Source of the DNA: Kalaharituber pfeilii
Lineage: Eukaryota > Ascomycota > Pezizomycetes > Pezizales > Pezizaceae
Direction of reading: 5' to 3'
Assembly: GCA_015179045.1 (NCBI GenBank)
Contig: WHUZ01000013.1
Span: 124,001-188,000, forward strand
DNA: 64,000 nucleotides
In this document: one piece after another, positions 11,001 through 23,121 of the stretch
Layout of the letters: each line of letters begins with the position of its first letter
Position numbering within the stretch: position 1 is the first letter of the stretch
Translations under genes and position numbers: made by a program
The notes under the pieces: generated by a model
Told to the model about the DNA's origin: nothing
Database searches by the model: none
Seen by the model: the letters and a program-made list of their open reading frames with translations, nothing else

Positions 11001-12854
11001 GGGCCCTTTGAACTTGATGCATGGAAAAGAAAAGCCGAGAAGCTTGAGTCGCAGTATAGCAAGCGGCTTGCAATGGTTATTGATACAGTAGAGGTCGTTA
11101 TGCACGTGTCAATGTTGAAGGGGCTCAAGCGCACCGACGACGGTGCGATGGTGAAAGATTACGCAGTTGTGCCCGGAACGGAGACGGATTATGCGGCCCA
11201 AACCATTGTTTATGAGGTTGCCAGTGAAGATCAACGATTTTTGGAATCTGCGGCGGTCGACGTTACTGAAGAGTTTCCTGAAGAGTCAAAGGGATTCTAC
11301 CTTGGTGATTTCCATTACGGTCGGCCGTTGCAGGTTATTGATCACAAGAATGGTAAAATGAAAATTAATCTACTTACAGAGAACGGTAAAGAACCCGATT
11401 TCGGACGCAGGATTGCAGTGGATTACGACTATTCAAATCCATATGTACCGTCATACACAATTGCCAGGATGCTTGGTTTGAATCCGTTGGTCCTGAGCAA
11501 AATCACTTCCAGTTTCTCTGTGCTTGTTGGGGAAGACCGTCAAAATCTTGGACTGAATTTCAAGTTCGAAGCTAAGAAACTGAAGGTCTTGGGTTACTCG
11601 AGGAAACGAGGCAATGGATGGGAATTTAGCGAGAAGGCGATCACTCTATTGAAGGAATATAAGCAGAAGTTCCCGGAGTTCTTCGCTGCCCTGAACCAAA
11701 ACCCCCAAGGGGATATTTACCAGGACACAGATTTTTACCCCAAAGAAATTGCGAATCAAAAAATGAACGAAATCAAGCAATGGCTAAAGGGTATTGAGTC
11801 GAAAGGGTTGGAGAGAGTTTCTCTTGAGGCACAGCAGTTAGATCGTGAAGCAGTGCAGCTAATCGAGAGCGCTGTTGATGAGTGGCTTGCCCATAAAGGG
11901 GAGAAACGAGATGTTAAGATTATTAGGAATGTACCAAGGAAGGCTCTCTTGAAACCATCTGATGCTGAATATCGGTGTGCCGACCAAACGTTTGCCATTG
12001 GAGATCGAGTGGTTTATGTGCAGGACTCCGGTAAAGTTCCTATCGGAAGCCGGGGTACTGTCATCGGGCTTACACTAACCACCAGGGTCACGCTCCTTGA
12101 TGTTGTCTGGGACGCTACTTTCATGAGTGGTACGACGTTGAACGAGAGGTGTTCACCATTTCGAGGGATGACGGTGCCAGTTAGCTCTGTTTTGAACTTG
12201 TCAAATCGTCAGGTGGTTGCTGCTTCGAAAGCTAGTGCCACGAAGCAGCTGGAAATGAAACAGGCAGCTGGACATGTTCCAGCTGCGAATATCACGGTCG
12301 CATACGCTCCGCCTCCTTTGAGGGGACAGTACAGCAGTGCTGCTGCAGGTACACTGCCACCTCCACCTCCACCTCCAGTGACGCGTCTCCTGCTTAATGG
12401 GCGCGGTGGAATCGTGCCTGGTAAGAGTGGTCGCGGTGGGTCAACACCAGTACAAGTCAATGGACATTGCCCTAGACCAGTCCGCGGAAGAGGGGGTATT
12501 TCTCAAACTGTCGTTGTGCAAGGTCACTATCAGCCCCAAAACCAGCATCCTCAACCTCATCACCATGTGAGAGGTGGCATTGTTGGTGGATTTAGTAGGT
12601 GGGGGATTAGTCGCGCCAGTACTACTCCGGTAATTATGCAGCGTCCACACAACCAAAATACAGCGGTTCCTCCCCCTGCACCTCCCCCAGCGGCACCGGA
12701 GGGACGGCTTTTGCCGAAAAGTTACCAAAATGTGCCGCCGCCCGCTAGTCTCAGCAGAGGCAGTGGAGGTAGAGGAAGGGGAGTAGGTAAGGGAGCCAAC
12801 AGGGGTTTTGGAGGTGGCCGCGGAGGCTCACGAGGTGGAGTTTCAGGAGGTTAA
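8053..12854 (+). CDS. XRN1: 5'-3' exoribonuclease 1 (Xrn1/Kem1/Exo1 family)
   Basis: Cytoplasmic processive exonuclease degrading decapped 5'-monophosphate mRNA. Nine exons: 8053-8151, 8215-8373, 8434-8510, 8588-8621, 8671-8707, 8758-10050, 10105-10226, 10287-10842 and 10903-12854, giving 1442 residues, close to yeast Xrn1. The N-terminus GVPKFFRWLSERYP is diagnostic. The catalytic acidic residues are all visible: LDMNG (about residue 34), PGEGEHKIM (about 174-182), LDADLIMLGL (about 204-213) and GNDFLPNLP (about 293). The N-terminal third is cut into small exons, two of only 34 and 37 nt. The PAZ/Tudor and SH3-like region follows, then a low-complexity tail with PPPPPPP and many RGG/RGRGG boxes, likely an RNA-binding or P-body targeting tail. 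A pyrimidine-rich leader precedes the start. Confidence 0.95.
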
Positions 12855-13703
12855 GCCAATGGTTAAAGGAATTAGCAGGACAGAAATGGAGGGCTGTTGA
12901 TGAAGGGAAGAGGGACGGAAGGAAAAGAAGGGAAAGGAGGGAAAGAAGGGAATGGAGGGAAAGAAGGGAAAGGAGGGAAAGGAGGGAAAGGAGGGAAAGG
13001 AGGGAAAGAAGGGAATCGAGAGGAAGGAATATTGAGAATGTTGAAAAGAATTTAGGGGTTCCTTTTGGTGGAGCTCGATATTTGAAGTTGTAAGCAGTGT
13101 ATGTTGGCTTGTGGGTTGTCGATTTTAATAGTCGGGCTGATTTCTGCGTTCTTCCCATGGCAGGGTCTGTCTCATTGAGGCTACTCGCCTTTTCAGCGGC
13201 TACTTGCAGGAATTAGTACAATTGACTGAAGACAGCTCACTTCTAAAACTCCGGTTTGCTGCAACAGTATACATGTGCTTGTAGATTCTTATTATTCTGG
13301 AACTTCATGAGATGGCTACAACGTGAATCACGTGGTGATAAACAGCGATAGCAATGAACTCCACACTAAACTTAATTTGTGCCAAGTGGGAAATTCTAAC
13401 AACACGGTGTTCGTTGACGTTTTGACAGGGCTTGTTACATAGCTTTTCGGCGGGTTTGCGAGGGAACTACCAACAAACCAACTTGACACATTCTTGTTTG
13501 AAGAGGTAAACCTTACGAGAGATCTAATACAATACAGGCCGTGTACCCACAATTATAATTACTGGACTTGTTTGCTCGCCTCGGCTTGCTTCCTTTTCTT
13601 GGTGTGACTGGGAAGCTCTTGAAAGGCCACCAGGAGTGAATTGAAGCGACGGCCAAACCGAAAAGCTCTCAACCGAAATCGCAATAGTCATAAAAGGGAA
13701 AAA
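12855..13703. other. Intergenic XRN1-SPC3, with a polypurine minisatellite
   Basis: Holds the XRN1 3' UTR and the SPC3 promoter. The only structured feature is the GGGAAAGGA-type repeat at 12900-13025. The rest shows nothing recognisable. Confidence 0.5.
12900..13025 (+). repeat. Polypurine minisatellite in the XRN1 3' flank
   Basis: About 125 bases of almost pure purine on the plus strand built from GGGAAAGGA / GGGAAAGAA units, starting roughly 45 bases after the XRN1 stop. It would lie in the XRN1 3' UTR if the transcript extends that far. Confidence 0.75.
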
Positions 13704-14548
13704 ATGCACTCCACCCTCGTGCGCGCGCAAAACCTGTTTGGGTTCTTCACGACCGTGACGTTCTTCGTTGCGTTCATGGTCGCAACGCAGTCGTGGTTTA
13801 TGGCAAAAGGACCCGCGGACGTGGATGTGGGGGTGAATGTTAGGAATGTGCAGGTGTAAGTTTTTCTGTTTGGCGGGGGCTCCAGATTTGTTCAAAAGAT
13901 GGAGAAGTGGACGCGAGGGTAGTGGTGGTGGTGGTGGGGGGGGGGGGGGGGGGGCGGGTATGTATCTATGGTGTTCGAGGTTTTAGACGCTGATGGGGGG
14001 ACGGGTTTTCGTAGGGTGAAGGGCCGTCAGCACCAAGACGATATCTCATCTAAAGGTACGGAGTTTGCATTTATCAAGTTCGACTTAGACGCCGGTATGT
14101 TACATTCACTCTATCCACCTCTTATACTCTTTCTCCCATTCCCAAATCAATCGCCCATCTCAGCTAAACTAACCTTCGCCCCCCACCCCCGCAAGACCTC
14201 ACTCCGCTCTTCAACTGGAACACCAAACAAATCTTCGCCTACCTGACCGCCAGCTACCCCGGCCCGGCCCCGTCCCCTTCAAAGAAGCCACCTCACAGCG
14301 TGCACTCCGACGCCGTCATCTGGGACGTCATCATCCGCGACAAGTCCAAAGCGCGCATCACGCTCCGCAACCAGCGCGCGAAATACAACATCAACGACGT
14401 GACGCGCAGGTTTGCGGAGCAGAATGCGACGCTGACGTTTGCGTGGAACGTGCAGCCGCACGTGGGCCTGTTGGCGTGGGGCGAGAAGGGCGTCGCGGGG
14501 TTCACGTTCCCGGGGTTGAAGAAGAAGAAGGAGGAGGGGAGGAAGTAA
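13704..14548 (+). CDS. SPC3: Signal peptidase complex subunit 3 (SPCS3/Spc3)
   Basis: Essential glycoprotein subunit of the ER signal peptidase complex, a single-pass type II membrane protein with a lumenal domain. Exons 13704-13855, 14015-14094 and 14196-14548 give 194 residues, the normal family length. The N-terminus MHSTLVRAQNLFGFFTTV leads into one membrane span, the usual SPC22/25 start. The lumenal part contains FAFIKFDLDA, DLTPLFNWNTKQIFAYLTA and YNINDVTRRF, all family blocks. The tail is unusually basic (KKKKEEGRK). Intron 1 is 159 nt and contains a run of 19 G at 13936-13954. The donor GTAAGT at 13856 was chosen because it alone keeps the frame. The gene converges on NUP120. Confidence 0.92.
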
Positions 14549-15369
14549 AAGAAATTGAACGTTGTTTTATTTGTTTTATCTTGTATTATTCTGAAAGGGG
14601 CGAGGCGGGGGGTGGAAGAAAGGGATACCCAGTGAATACGATTACAAGGAATTGGAAGAGAGGCGCTAAATGATTGAACTTTGGACATCTGTCTTTGATT
14701 TGGATCTTTTTTTTTTTTTTTCCTTCTTTCTTTTTTAAAAAAAAATCCCTTGAGAGAGAATGAAAAAGCCGAAAAATACATACATACATGTATACATGCT
14801 ATTGAGGACAAAAAAAAAAGAGACAAGATAATTGCTTGTATAAAATCACTGAACAAAAAAAGGAACATACCCAAGTGAAGTTTCGAAAAAACAGTAATAC
14901 ACAGGAGGGAAAAAAAAAAAAAAAAAAAAAGAAAAAGATATCTCAGACACAGCAACAACATAAAGGCTCTGCTAGAATATCGTATTTCACCAGCCACCAC
15001 AGAGACAAGAGATTATCGAGATTCAGAAACAATTTATAAATACAAAACAAAAGATACACACACATAGAATGTTAGCCCCCAAGATATCAGAGAGGAAAAA
15101 GAACAACTCAAAAAGAAAGTAAAAAGGGAAAAAACAAAAAAAAGGCCATCCCCGAATCCCCATCTGATATAGCCATCTTACATCCCTTCCTTCCTTTTCC
15201 ACGGGCTAGTATGTGGTTCCTGAATTATCATGTGGTAGTCAAAAACACCTTTCCTCCAATTTGGCACTCTATCCACCACACCACGGATGCAAGTTACCAC
15301 CGCTGCACCGATGGTGATGTTGGGTACCAAATGGCCATCCATACGATCTTTTCAACAAAATCCGGCCCC
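14549..15369. other. Convergent intergenic region SPC3/NUP120
   Basis: Contains the 3' UTRs of the two facing genes. Several A and T homopolymers (for example T at 14707-14720 and A at 14911-14930) and low-complexity A-rich DNA at 14800-15140. No ORF of note. Confidence 0.5.
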
Positions 15370-18300
15370 TCAGACAAAAAACGCTCCATACATAAACGCC
15401 GCTTGCCTCTCCACCTCCCTCCTATACTCCTCCTCCACTTCCTTCCTCGTCACCACTTGTCTCCTCCTCGGCCCACTTACTCCCCCCTTCCCAACCCCCT
15501 CCCACGACTCCCCTTTCCTCGCCCTCTTCTTCTCTGTCCCTGGCTCACTCCCTTCCTCGCCACCGCCAAGATTCTCCGCATCCGTCCTATTTTCGCTCAA
15601 CACCCACGCCTGGTCCTCGTCAAGACACCCCAACACATTCAGCAGCGCCAGGAACCCATCCGTGACGTTCCTCGCCTCGGGGTGATCCGCGCCCATACCC
15701 ACCCCTGGTGCAGCAGCGGCTCCATGGTGGTGGCCGACGCTCGCGGTCTTTAAACGCTGGAGCCGTTGGTGGAGGATCGAGGCGGCGCCGCGGAAGTCGC
15801 CGCGCTGAATCCGCCAGGCGTAGAGCACCTGGTGGAAAGGTGGACTGGCGGTCACATCGATGATGGTGTGGCAACGTTGCAATAGGGCAGAGTCGACTTC
15901 GTCTTGGAGATCAATGAATGGGTAGGTGGTGAGGCGGAGGCCTTGGCCTTGTTCGACCATGGCGTCGAGGAGGGAGATAAGGGCGGAGAGTTGTCTGTGG
16001 AACAGTAAATTAAGGTTAGTGGAAGTTGAGGAACAACGGGGATTATGGATAGATATTTGGAAGGGATTTTTTGGGGGACATACAAGGTCTTGTTGTTGTA
16101 TTGCATCAGGGTAAGATACGCCTCGTCAAATGAAGATATGTTTAGGCAGGCTTGGAACATCTTCGATAGTATGCCCATTTTCAACGATTCGTCATTCGCC
16201 TTTAAATTGACACCGTTAGCTTCCGTTTTACCCACATCCAACACTTCAGATATATGACATGTCCTTACCTTGTCTGCCAACGTCAACAACGCCGCCCTAC
16301 AAAACTCTACCACAACTCCCCACTGCTCCACCTCTTCAAAAAGCCTCGCAACATGCACATAATATAGCGCGAGCCCATTCCCAAACGAGGTCACTTCCCC
16401 CTCCCCCCCGACCGTCTCCGGCATCTCCTCAGCCAGTTTCTGCGCCCCTGCGAACCCTAGTCCCGTCGCAGCCCTCTTGAGCTTTAACGCCGCCTGTGTC
16501 CAGTCCTTGTTCCGTAGTAGTATTCTCCCTCGAACATATGCGCCCCAGTACGTGCTTGGGAGGTGCTGTGAGAACTCCATTGCAAGATTCAAAGCATCGG
16601 ATTGGAGTAGGAAGTTTGCGACGTCGATCTTGCCGCGCTCAGCTGAAAGATCCAGATGCGCGATGAAATTCCGGATGGAGGCGGTGACGGAGAATTCGGT
16701 GGAGAAAACGTCCTCGGGGAGCATGAGCTGAAGTATTGGGCCGCTTTTGATCACTGGCTCTGGCGATGGGACCCCGTCGGAAACGCGTATTCCGGATAAT
16801 GATGCAGCGAGTGCGTCCTCAGGTGTAGGCTCCCGAATAGCTTCCTTCGCCATCCACTTCAAGATTTCATATTCCTTCAACTGGTTGATAATCTCAACAT
16901 AGATATTCTCGCCCCCTGCCATCCCCTTCTCTTGCCGATCGGGAAACGTCGCCGTTGTCACCAAAAACGCCAGATTATACAGTATCGTATAATTCACATG
17001 GACCACCTCCTGTGTTCCCTTCGCCACCATCTTAGCCCCCATCTCCGTCAATTGCCCCGCTCCATCCTTCAACCGTGGAACGAAAACACTCGCCAAAATC
17101 GACTTGATCGTCACCGCTGGATTCTTTAAAACGTCCAACGCATTATCAATCTTATCCATTACGTGCCGGGGTACCTTCATACTAATACACCTCTCTAGCA
17201 GTCCCCACATCCTATCAATCACCGCAAACATTGGATCTTGCACCACCTCCTCCTTCAGCGCAATCGTGCACTGCTCTAGATCCTCTGTCGACAAACTATG
17301 CGTCAATTCTGCTGCTACTTTTAGCACCAACATCACGTCTTTGAGCTCTCTAAGGCCAGTCCCAAGCGCCGCATCCGTCCGGTCCGTCAGATGGTTATAC
17401 ATCTTCGGTGAGGCATTCACATTATGTACCAGCATTTCCGTTTCCGTGCACTCTCGCAATACCGTGATGCCGTCCGCATTCACCGCCCAGATATATCCCA
17501 ATTCCGGGTCCGCAACTAGGGACAGTGCTTCCCCCCTTTGCCTATCTAGCTCTACGCAAATCCTCACAAACCTATCCCACTGCAGCCCCACCTCATGTCT
17601 ATATCTCTCCAAATTCGAGCTCCCATCCTTATTCTTTTGGAACTCCACCGCGCTGGCCACAATCTTCCCAACCCTGGCTTTAATGGGGCTGCTCCTATTC
17701 ACCTTTAAATTCAGGCCTCGAGAGAAATGCTGCTCGTAGATCTCTAGCGCGGCTTCGATCACCGACTCCGGGAAGCGTTCCGGGTAAAATATCCACTCCA
17801 TCCAAGCATCTGTCACATCCCCCGTGGTCGAACTCGGGGGGGGCTTACTGGGGAACGCGTGCAGCGAGTCCGTAGTCGACGTTGCCCAGTCAGTCCACGG
17901 CGCCGGAATTTTTTTGATGTCGAATTGGAGGTTTTGAATCTTGAAGCTCGTATTGCTCTTCCATAAAATCCACATGTTGAATGTATTTGGGTCGTCTGGT
18001 ACTACGGGAGTAATCCTGAACTCAGATATTATCCATACAGAGTTGGGTGTGGGCGGCATGGCGTCAAAGGTTTTGTCCGGGTACAGATCTTCCAGTCTTG
18101 TAAATCTACCAGCAGTGTCTTTGTACCCGACCCAGAACTTAAACTTTCCATTCGATGCGGATGAATAGGTCACTAAATAGAATAACTGGTCCTCCGCATA
18201 CGGAGTCTCAATTATTGCTAGTAACTGTGCCGGTGCCGGGTGCAGTATAGTCTTGATATTCGTATTCGCCGATGGCTGGTTCATTAAATCATAAGCCTGC

Positions 18301-19411
18301 AATAACATTCCTTTCTCCAAAGACCAAATCTTCAAAGTATGATTAATCGACACTGTAAACAATAGAGTATTCTTCCTATCCCGAAGTGGAAACCCGCCCA
18401 TTGGATCGTCGTCGTCGTGGGAATTTATGTACGGAGCAAATATGGCTGTAGAAATGGCGGCAGAGTGAGAAACATTGGCACCTTGATATCGTGAAATCCC
18501 TGATGACATCCATGGTAGCTTGTTTTTTATCAGGCTGACATAGGTTGCGTCGCTGAACGTCTTTTCCGTATATGTCGACTCTGTCGCATCTGCATTCAGA
18601 AGCAATCAGTATCCCCAGTATCCAAGAGGCAATCCCAAGGACAGCAATACTAACCATCTTCTTCCTCGCCCCTATCAAGCCTCAGGAGCACGCCGTCCTG
18701 TAAACTGACCAATAACCTTTCATGATCGATAGCAACCAAGAAATGCGGTGAATGCAGTGCGAATACCGTTGGATGGTACGTCTTGCAGTATTCCGCCTCT
18801 TTCAAGTTCCCTATCCCAATCCCACCACCTCTACCTGCTCTGGCCGTCGCCCCTCCACCTCCATTCCTCAATAAATCGCCTTTCAGCCGCAGTGTATAAA
18901 TTGTGTTGGCCACAGTCATCACATAAACAATCACCTCATCCTTATTCGGCACATCCGCGAGTGCAACACAGTTCTCCCTGATCTTATCCGGAAAATGGAA
19001 CCTCAGCACCGGAGCCGCATGACCCCTATCCAGCGCACTTATTCCATCCTCTGGCCCCTTCACCACATCGGCCGCCTGTATGCTTAGGACTTCCCAGTCC
19101 TCGACAATCCTGTACAATATACTCCGAGGACTTGCGCCGCCTCTCCGGAAATATATCGATGCCGCTTTTGCCAGACTGTTGTATGCGAATATCGCCTCTA
19201 TATCCCTCTGCTTCTCAGTTGTTGTTGCTCCCCCATGCTGACTAGATGATGAAGAAGGCCGGATATGTACACTTCTCCTTCGCGGTTGGAAAGTGACCGA
19301 GGACCTATGAGACGGAAGCCTGACGTTGATCACATTTGAACCCAGAGGGGATGAGCCGAAATCGGTGTTGATGCGCGTCTCCTTGTAGAGAATACAGGCA
19401 CGTTCAGCCAT
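15370..19411 (-). CDS. NUP120: Nucleoporin Nup120/Nup160, Y-complex scaffold
   Basis: Scaffold nucleoporin of the Nup84/Nup107 Y-complex at the nuclear pore. Three exons, 19411-18655, 18589-16084 and 15994-15370, give 1295 residues, the usual size for filamentous fungi. Recognition rests on the Nup120/160 N-terminal propeller region: NSLAKAASIYFRRGG, VYVMTVANTIYTLRL, HPTVFALHSPHFLVAID, then LLFTVSINHTLKIWSLEKG. A helical stretch follows with HYxHVARLFE-like blocks (YYVHVARLFEEVEQW) and SSFDEAYLTLMQ near the C-terminus. Both introns fit phase exactly, for example NNKTL/QLSALISLLDAM across 16083-15995. The last about 80 residues are acidic and basic low complexity. The start ATG at 19411 is the first in frame. 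Confidence 0.88.
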
Positions 19412-20051
19412 AACTATTGCTGAGGATCCTGCTGTTTGTGGGTTAACCGTTGGAACCTCAGTGCCGTAACTTGCGCGCGCTCAGGATTTGCTCTGGCTGC
19501 CTATGCGTGTGCCCTGCAATGTTGGACGTTTCTCTGGTATGCTGAAGGGACGCGATCAATTCTTAGTGCTGGCTGCTAAGTAACTGCGGTTTGCCTAGTT
19601 GCCAAGGCCTGTCACGTGCGGGGACTTGTGCATGCAGGAACAATGCTGCGGCGGGCTGCGGTTCAATTCGGGCCTGCTCGCGACGGCGGTGATGCGATGA
19701 ACCGCTGCCGGAGCGGATGATATCCCGAGGAAATGATATCCCGAGGAGATGTCGAGCAGTTTCTCATTATCCATTATTAGCACTACGTCAACTAATCGCC
19801 GTTTATATACTGCCCACTAAGCGCCCGTTTCCAGCTGGCAACAGACATCCACTTCCTCCCTAGCTCCCGAACTTGACATCGTTTTCCGTTTGCTTGCTTT
19901 CGTCTCTGCTCTTCTATTCCTTTGATGGAAATCCCAAGAGGAAAAAAAAATAAAGTAAACAAATTGAAGTTGTTATAGTAAATCATCCCATATTAACTCC
20001 TCATTACAGCTCAGTGGTATCCATTATATCTACTATTATGCAGTGCTTAAT
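19412..20051. other. Intergenic: NUP120 promoter side
   Basis: Holds the NUP120 upstream region and the 3' flank of the next minus-strand gene. A short direct repeat GATATCCCGAGGA occurs twice at 19718-19747. Otherwise nothing recognisable. Confidence 0.45.
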
Positions 20052-21045
20052 TCACGCCATCACCTCCAGCCCCTTCTTCTCAGGCGCCTGGATCCGCTTC
20101 AATTCACTCTCTTGAATAGTCTCCACATTATCCCTCTTGAAGCTCGTGAACTTGAGGACTGGAGTTGGTGCTGGGGTTGTCGAATCGCCGCCGAACATCG
20201 AGAATATCCCTCTTTTCTTTGGTTTGGTATCGTCCAGCTTGATTTCTTCCAAGCCGTCGTCGGCGGCGCTTGGGGCCTCCTCAATTTTAACCGGTGGATG
20301 CAATCGCGCCATTTTCTCGAAACTTGGTCTCGGCCGAGTGTCTAATGATCGACGACCTGGATCGATGACAGGAGACCTCGCAGATATATCCTGATCGCTC
20401 GTTTGTGAGTTGAAGTAAACACAGTAAGCTACCTATGGGAGCCCTACAAATGACCGTCGATATGATTCGAGCGATTCTCGGGAGATTGTGAATGGCTCAT
20501 CCAGCGAGGTTCGATCAATCGGGGGAGTAGATTTACTTCCATTTCGTTTCCAGAAGCTTTTATGTTCAGTTGGAGACGGCTGTATCGTAAATCATGTCAG
20601 ATCTAAATATGAAGAACTGTGGACAGGAAGGTAAACATAAGTTCAAACATACTGGCAAGTAGACACCGCTATCATTCACCACTACAGATATAATGATTAG
20701 TCACATATTACCCCAAGATATCTCAGGTCCAGCTATATTCGTACCACTTAATTTGAATTCTCCTGCATTTTCTTCCACTTTCCCTCGCACAATTGAGACT
20801 GCACTAGAATTCCCTGAACTCTTCTGAGTGGTAGAGGTTTTGGAGAGAGAGTCTGTCGATAGTGAAAGTGATGGAAATGGTCTTCCTAGGATGCTTGACC
20901 CATGGAAACTGTCCGTAAGGCGGGAGGTGCTTGATTCAGGTGTCTCTGTTGTATTGTTGGAAACAAACGATTCAGTGGACCCGTTTAATTGCGCCGTTGA
21001 ATTCAGCTGCGGCGCTCTGCGGAATGGATTTCGGATGGACGGCAT
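20052..21045 (-). CDS. Conserved Pezizomycotina protein of unknown function
   Basis: Four exons, 21045-20712, 20681-20653 (29 nt), 20579-20448 and 20390-20052, give 277 residues. I recognise the layout of a conserved but unnamed ascomycete family: an N-terminus MPSIRNPFRR, a central VNDSGVYLPPSPTEHKSFW block, then FTISRESLESYRRSFDISARSPV, and a lysine-rich DTKPKKRGIFSMF segment. The SGVYLPPSP and ISRESxxSYRRSFDISRESP-like blocks span three splice junctions in perfect phase, which supports the model. The rest is Ser/Thr-rich and probably disordered with many phosphorylatable sites. No enzymatic or membrane motif is visible. An in-frame ATG lies 18 bases upstream (21063), but the MPS start fits the family better. 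Confidence 0.75.
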
Positions 21046-22554
21046 TATGTGCAATATCCTCAAAAGCTATAGCCTTAGGTGCTTTATTTCCCAGATTCCT
21101 GTATGTTTGTAAGCTATTCAAGCTCCGATATACTCCTGAATAATTGCAGCTGAATAGAGGATAAGAGACAAGAAACAGTGAAGCTAGGCTTAGGGGTCCA
21201 CAAGTAAGCTGAATCAACTCCAATCATATCAAGAGAGCCAACACACTTAAAAAGAGCTCCTTTAAGTGTTTCTCTACCTTGCTCTTTCTTTTTTTTTTCC
21301 CCCCTCTTCCCTCGCTTGCTAGCAAGGGGCTTAGCTCATCTCGTTAGATCTCATTCTTCTCGCGGGCATATTCGCTTCCGGTGGCAACGTAATCGCCCGA
21401 CAGAACCCTTGAAATATATTAACCTGTTGCCTCGTGCTTCTCGCTGTCGATGACCCTATTAATACATGTAAGATCCTTTGCGACGAGATAAACTTTCGCA
21501 GCCGCCATCCCGTGGCTGGAGTACTTTGCTATGCGTCGATCACAATACGAACAGCCTTGAGGAGAATAGAAGTGGGGTCAGGTCAGCTGCTTAGTACGCT
21601 TTATCGATATACGGGAAAATGATGTAACCATCCACTAAGATAGTCTCGTAACCAGCCACTAAGACATATTTTTGCTACTTAGTAATTTGTGAAACATCGC
21701 GAACCCTGACTGGCTCGGGGGCTCACCCGTCGCATGCGCCATGCATTGGCAGCCAAATTGCTTCCATTTGCGCGTGCTCAATGTATTCTATTTTTTTCCA
21801 AACTTGCGCCGGGGCGGAGCATTTTCAAGGGTCAGTTTGAATATTCCGAGGATACTCGGTTTACCCTGAAGCCTATTGCGTGAGTGTTAGCTTAATCAAC
21901 AAAGCGGTGCGAGACTAGGCTTCCCATGTTTTGAAATTATGTTCCGAGCCAACGAGCAGTCCCGGGTATCAGATTGGCTCTCTTAGAAGCTATTCCCTGG
22001 TGTTTGGTACAAACTACATATATCACAGTTCAAATTGACGTTTCCACTCGGGAGTGAAGATATCAGCTGATGGGAGACTTTGAAGACTGGAGGCATTGCA
22101 ATGTTTCAAGTGTGTCGACGATCCATTGCGATGAGCTCAAGTCACTGAGCAGCACCATGGACAATGGACAATGGGAGGCAAGTATAGCACTGATGTATTA
22201 CTTCTCATCTCCGTGACTTCCCAATTTGGAAGTTATACACGTACAGCGGCCGGAGCCAGCTGTTCCACCTCTCATCTACTCCATCTTACTCTTCAATCTT
22301 TTCCCTCATCACAAAAGCTCCCCTATGGCAGCGTATTCTTTCAACTCCAGCCTGTCCAACCTTTTCTGAGCTTTTTGCCGCCCATATTGCGTTTTTGGCT
22401 GCGCGGACACAGTTAATCTCTGAATCATCCGTTGATTCCAAAACATTCATTTCTTGGTGGAGTGAAGAAATACGCAGGCTACTCCAGCAGTTACCTTATT
22501 TTCACCCACTGTTACCTCCTTCGCCGAGCATTCTAAGCAAATTCGGGACTCAAC
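21046..22554. other. Intergenic region upstream of the PMP3-like gene
   Basis: No gene or repeat recognised in 1.5 kb. There is a pyrimidine-rich run at 21280-21312. It lies between divergent genes and should hold both promoters. Confidence 0.45.
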
Positions 22555-23121
22555 ATGGGGTTTGGACCCTGTGACTTCATCGTCCTTGTCATTACTATCT
22601 TCTGTAAGTAGCCACCTCCGTGCTCTTCTGGTGTCTTTGGAGAGGATGCCAGTGCCACATTCTTCCTAGCTCTCATAGAGTCTATTAACATGCTGTTAGT
22701 CCCCCCTCTGGGCGTGATTTCTATTGCAGGATGCGGAGGGGACTTGGTGATCAATATCATTTTGACATCCCTTGGGTAGGCTACTGCCGCACAGATTTGT
22801 CACACGGTACTAATAACTTTTTAATTCAGTTACCTTCCCGGGGTTCTCCACGCCCTTTATGTCTATGCAAGTAAGTGAAATCCCTCCACAAAAGCGACAT
22901 ATCCATTACTGTGATATGTTCCACTAAACAACTAATTCAATCGTCGTTTATGCTCAGCAAACTTATATACTTTCTAACTGGTGGCTGATCTTTCTATCAA
23001 TATAGTTTGGCTTGACCGTCAATATTGCTTTGAAGCGGATATTATGCCTAGACGTCCAGCGCTTGGAATATTTTCAAGTGCTGTACAAGTTGGGGAACCT
23101 GCTTGTTTAACCTGCCGATAG
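22555..23121 (+). CDS. PMP3/UPF0057-family small hydrophobic membrane protein
   Basis: Small proteolipid of the Pmp3/Sna/YqaE family, which affects plasma-membrane potential and cation tolerance. Four exons, 22555-22603, 22700-22775, 22830-22870 and 23006-23121, give 93 residues; no single exon is long enough to be noticed alone. Spliced signature: FPPLGV, then AGCGGDLVINIILTSLGYLPGVLHALYVYA, shown here in parts as GCGGDLVINIILTSLG and YLPGVLHALYV, matching the two-helix PPLGVFLxxGCGxDLxINIxLTxLGYxPGxxHAxY pattern. The C-terminal tail (RRPALGIFSSAVQVG) resembles the RxPGxYSexVQtGG tail of filamentous-fungal members. All four splice junctions keep phase. The N-terminus is short, as in the family. 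Confidence 0.8.
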
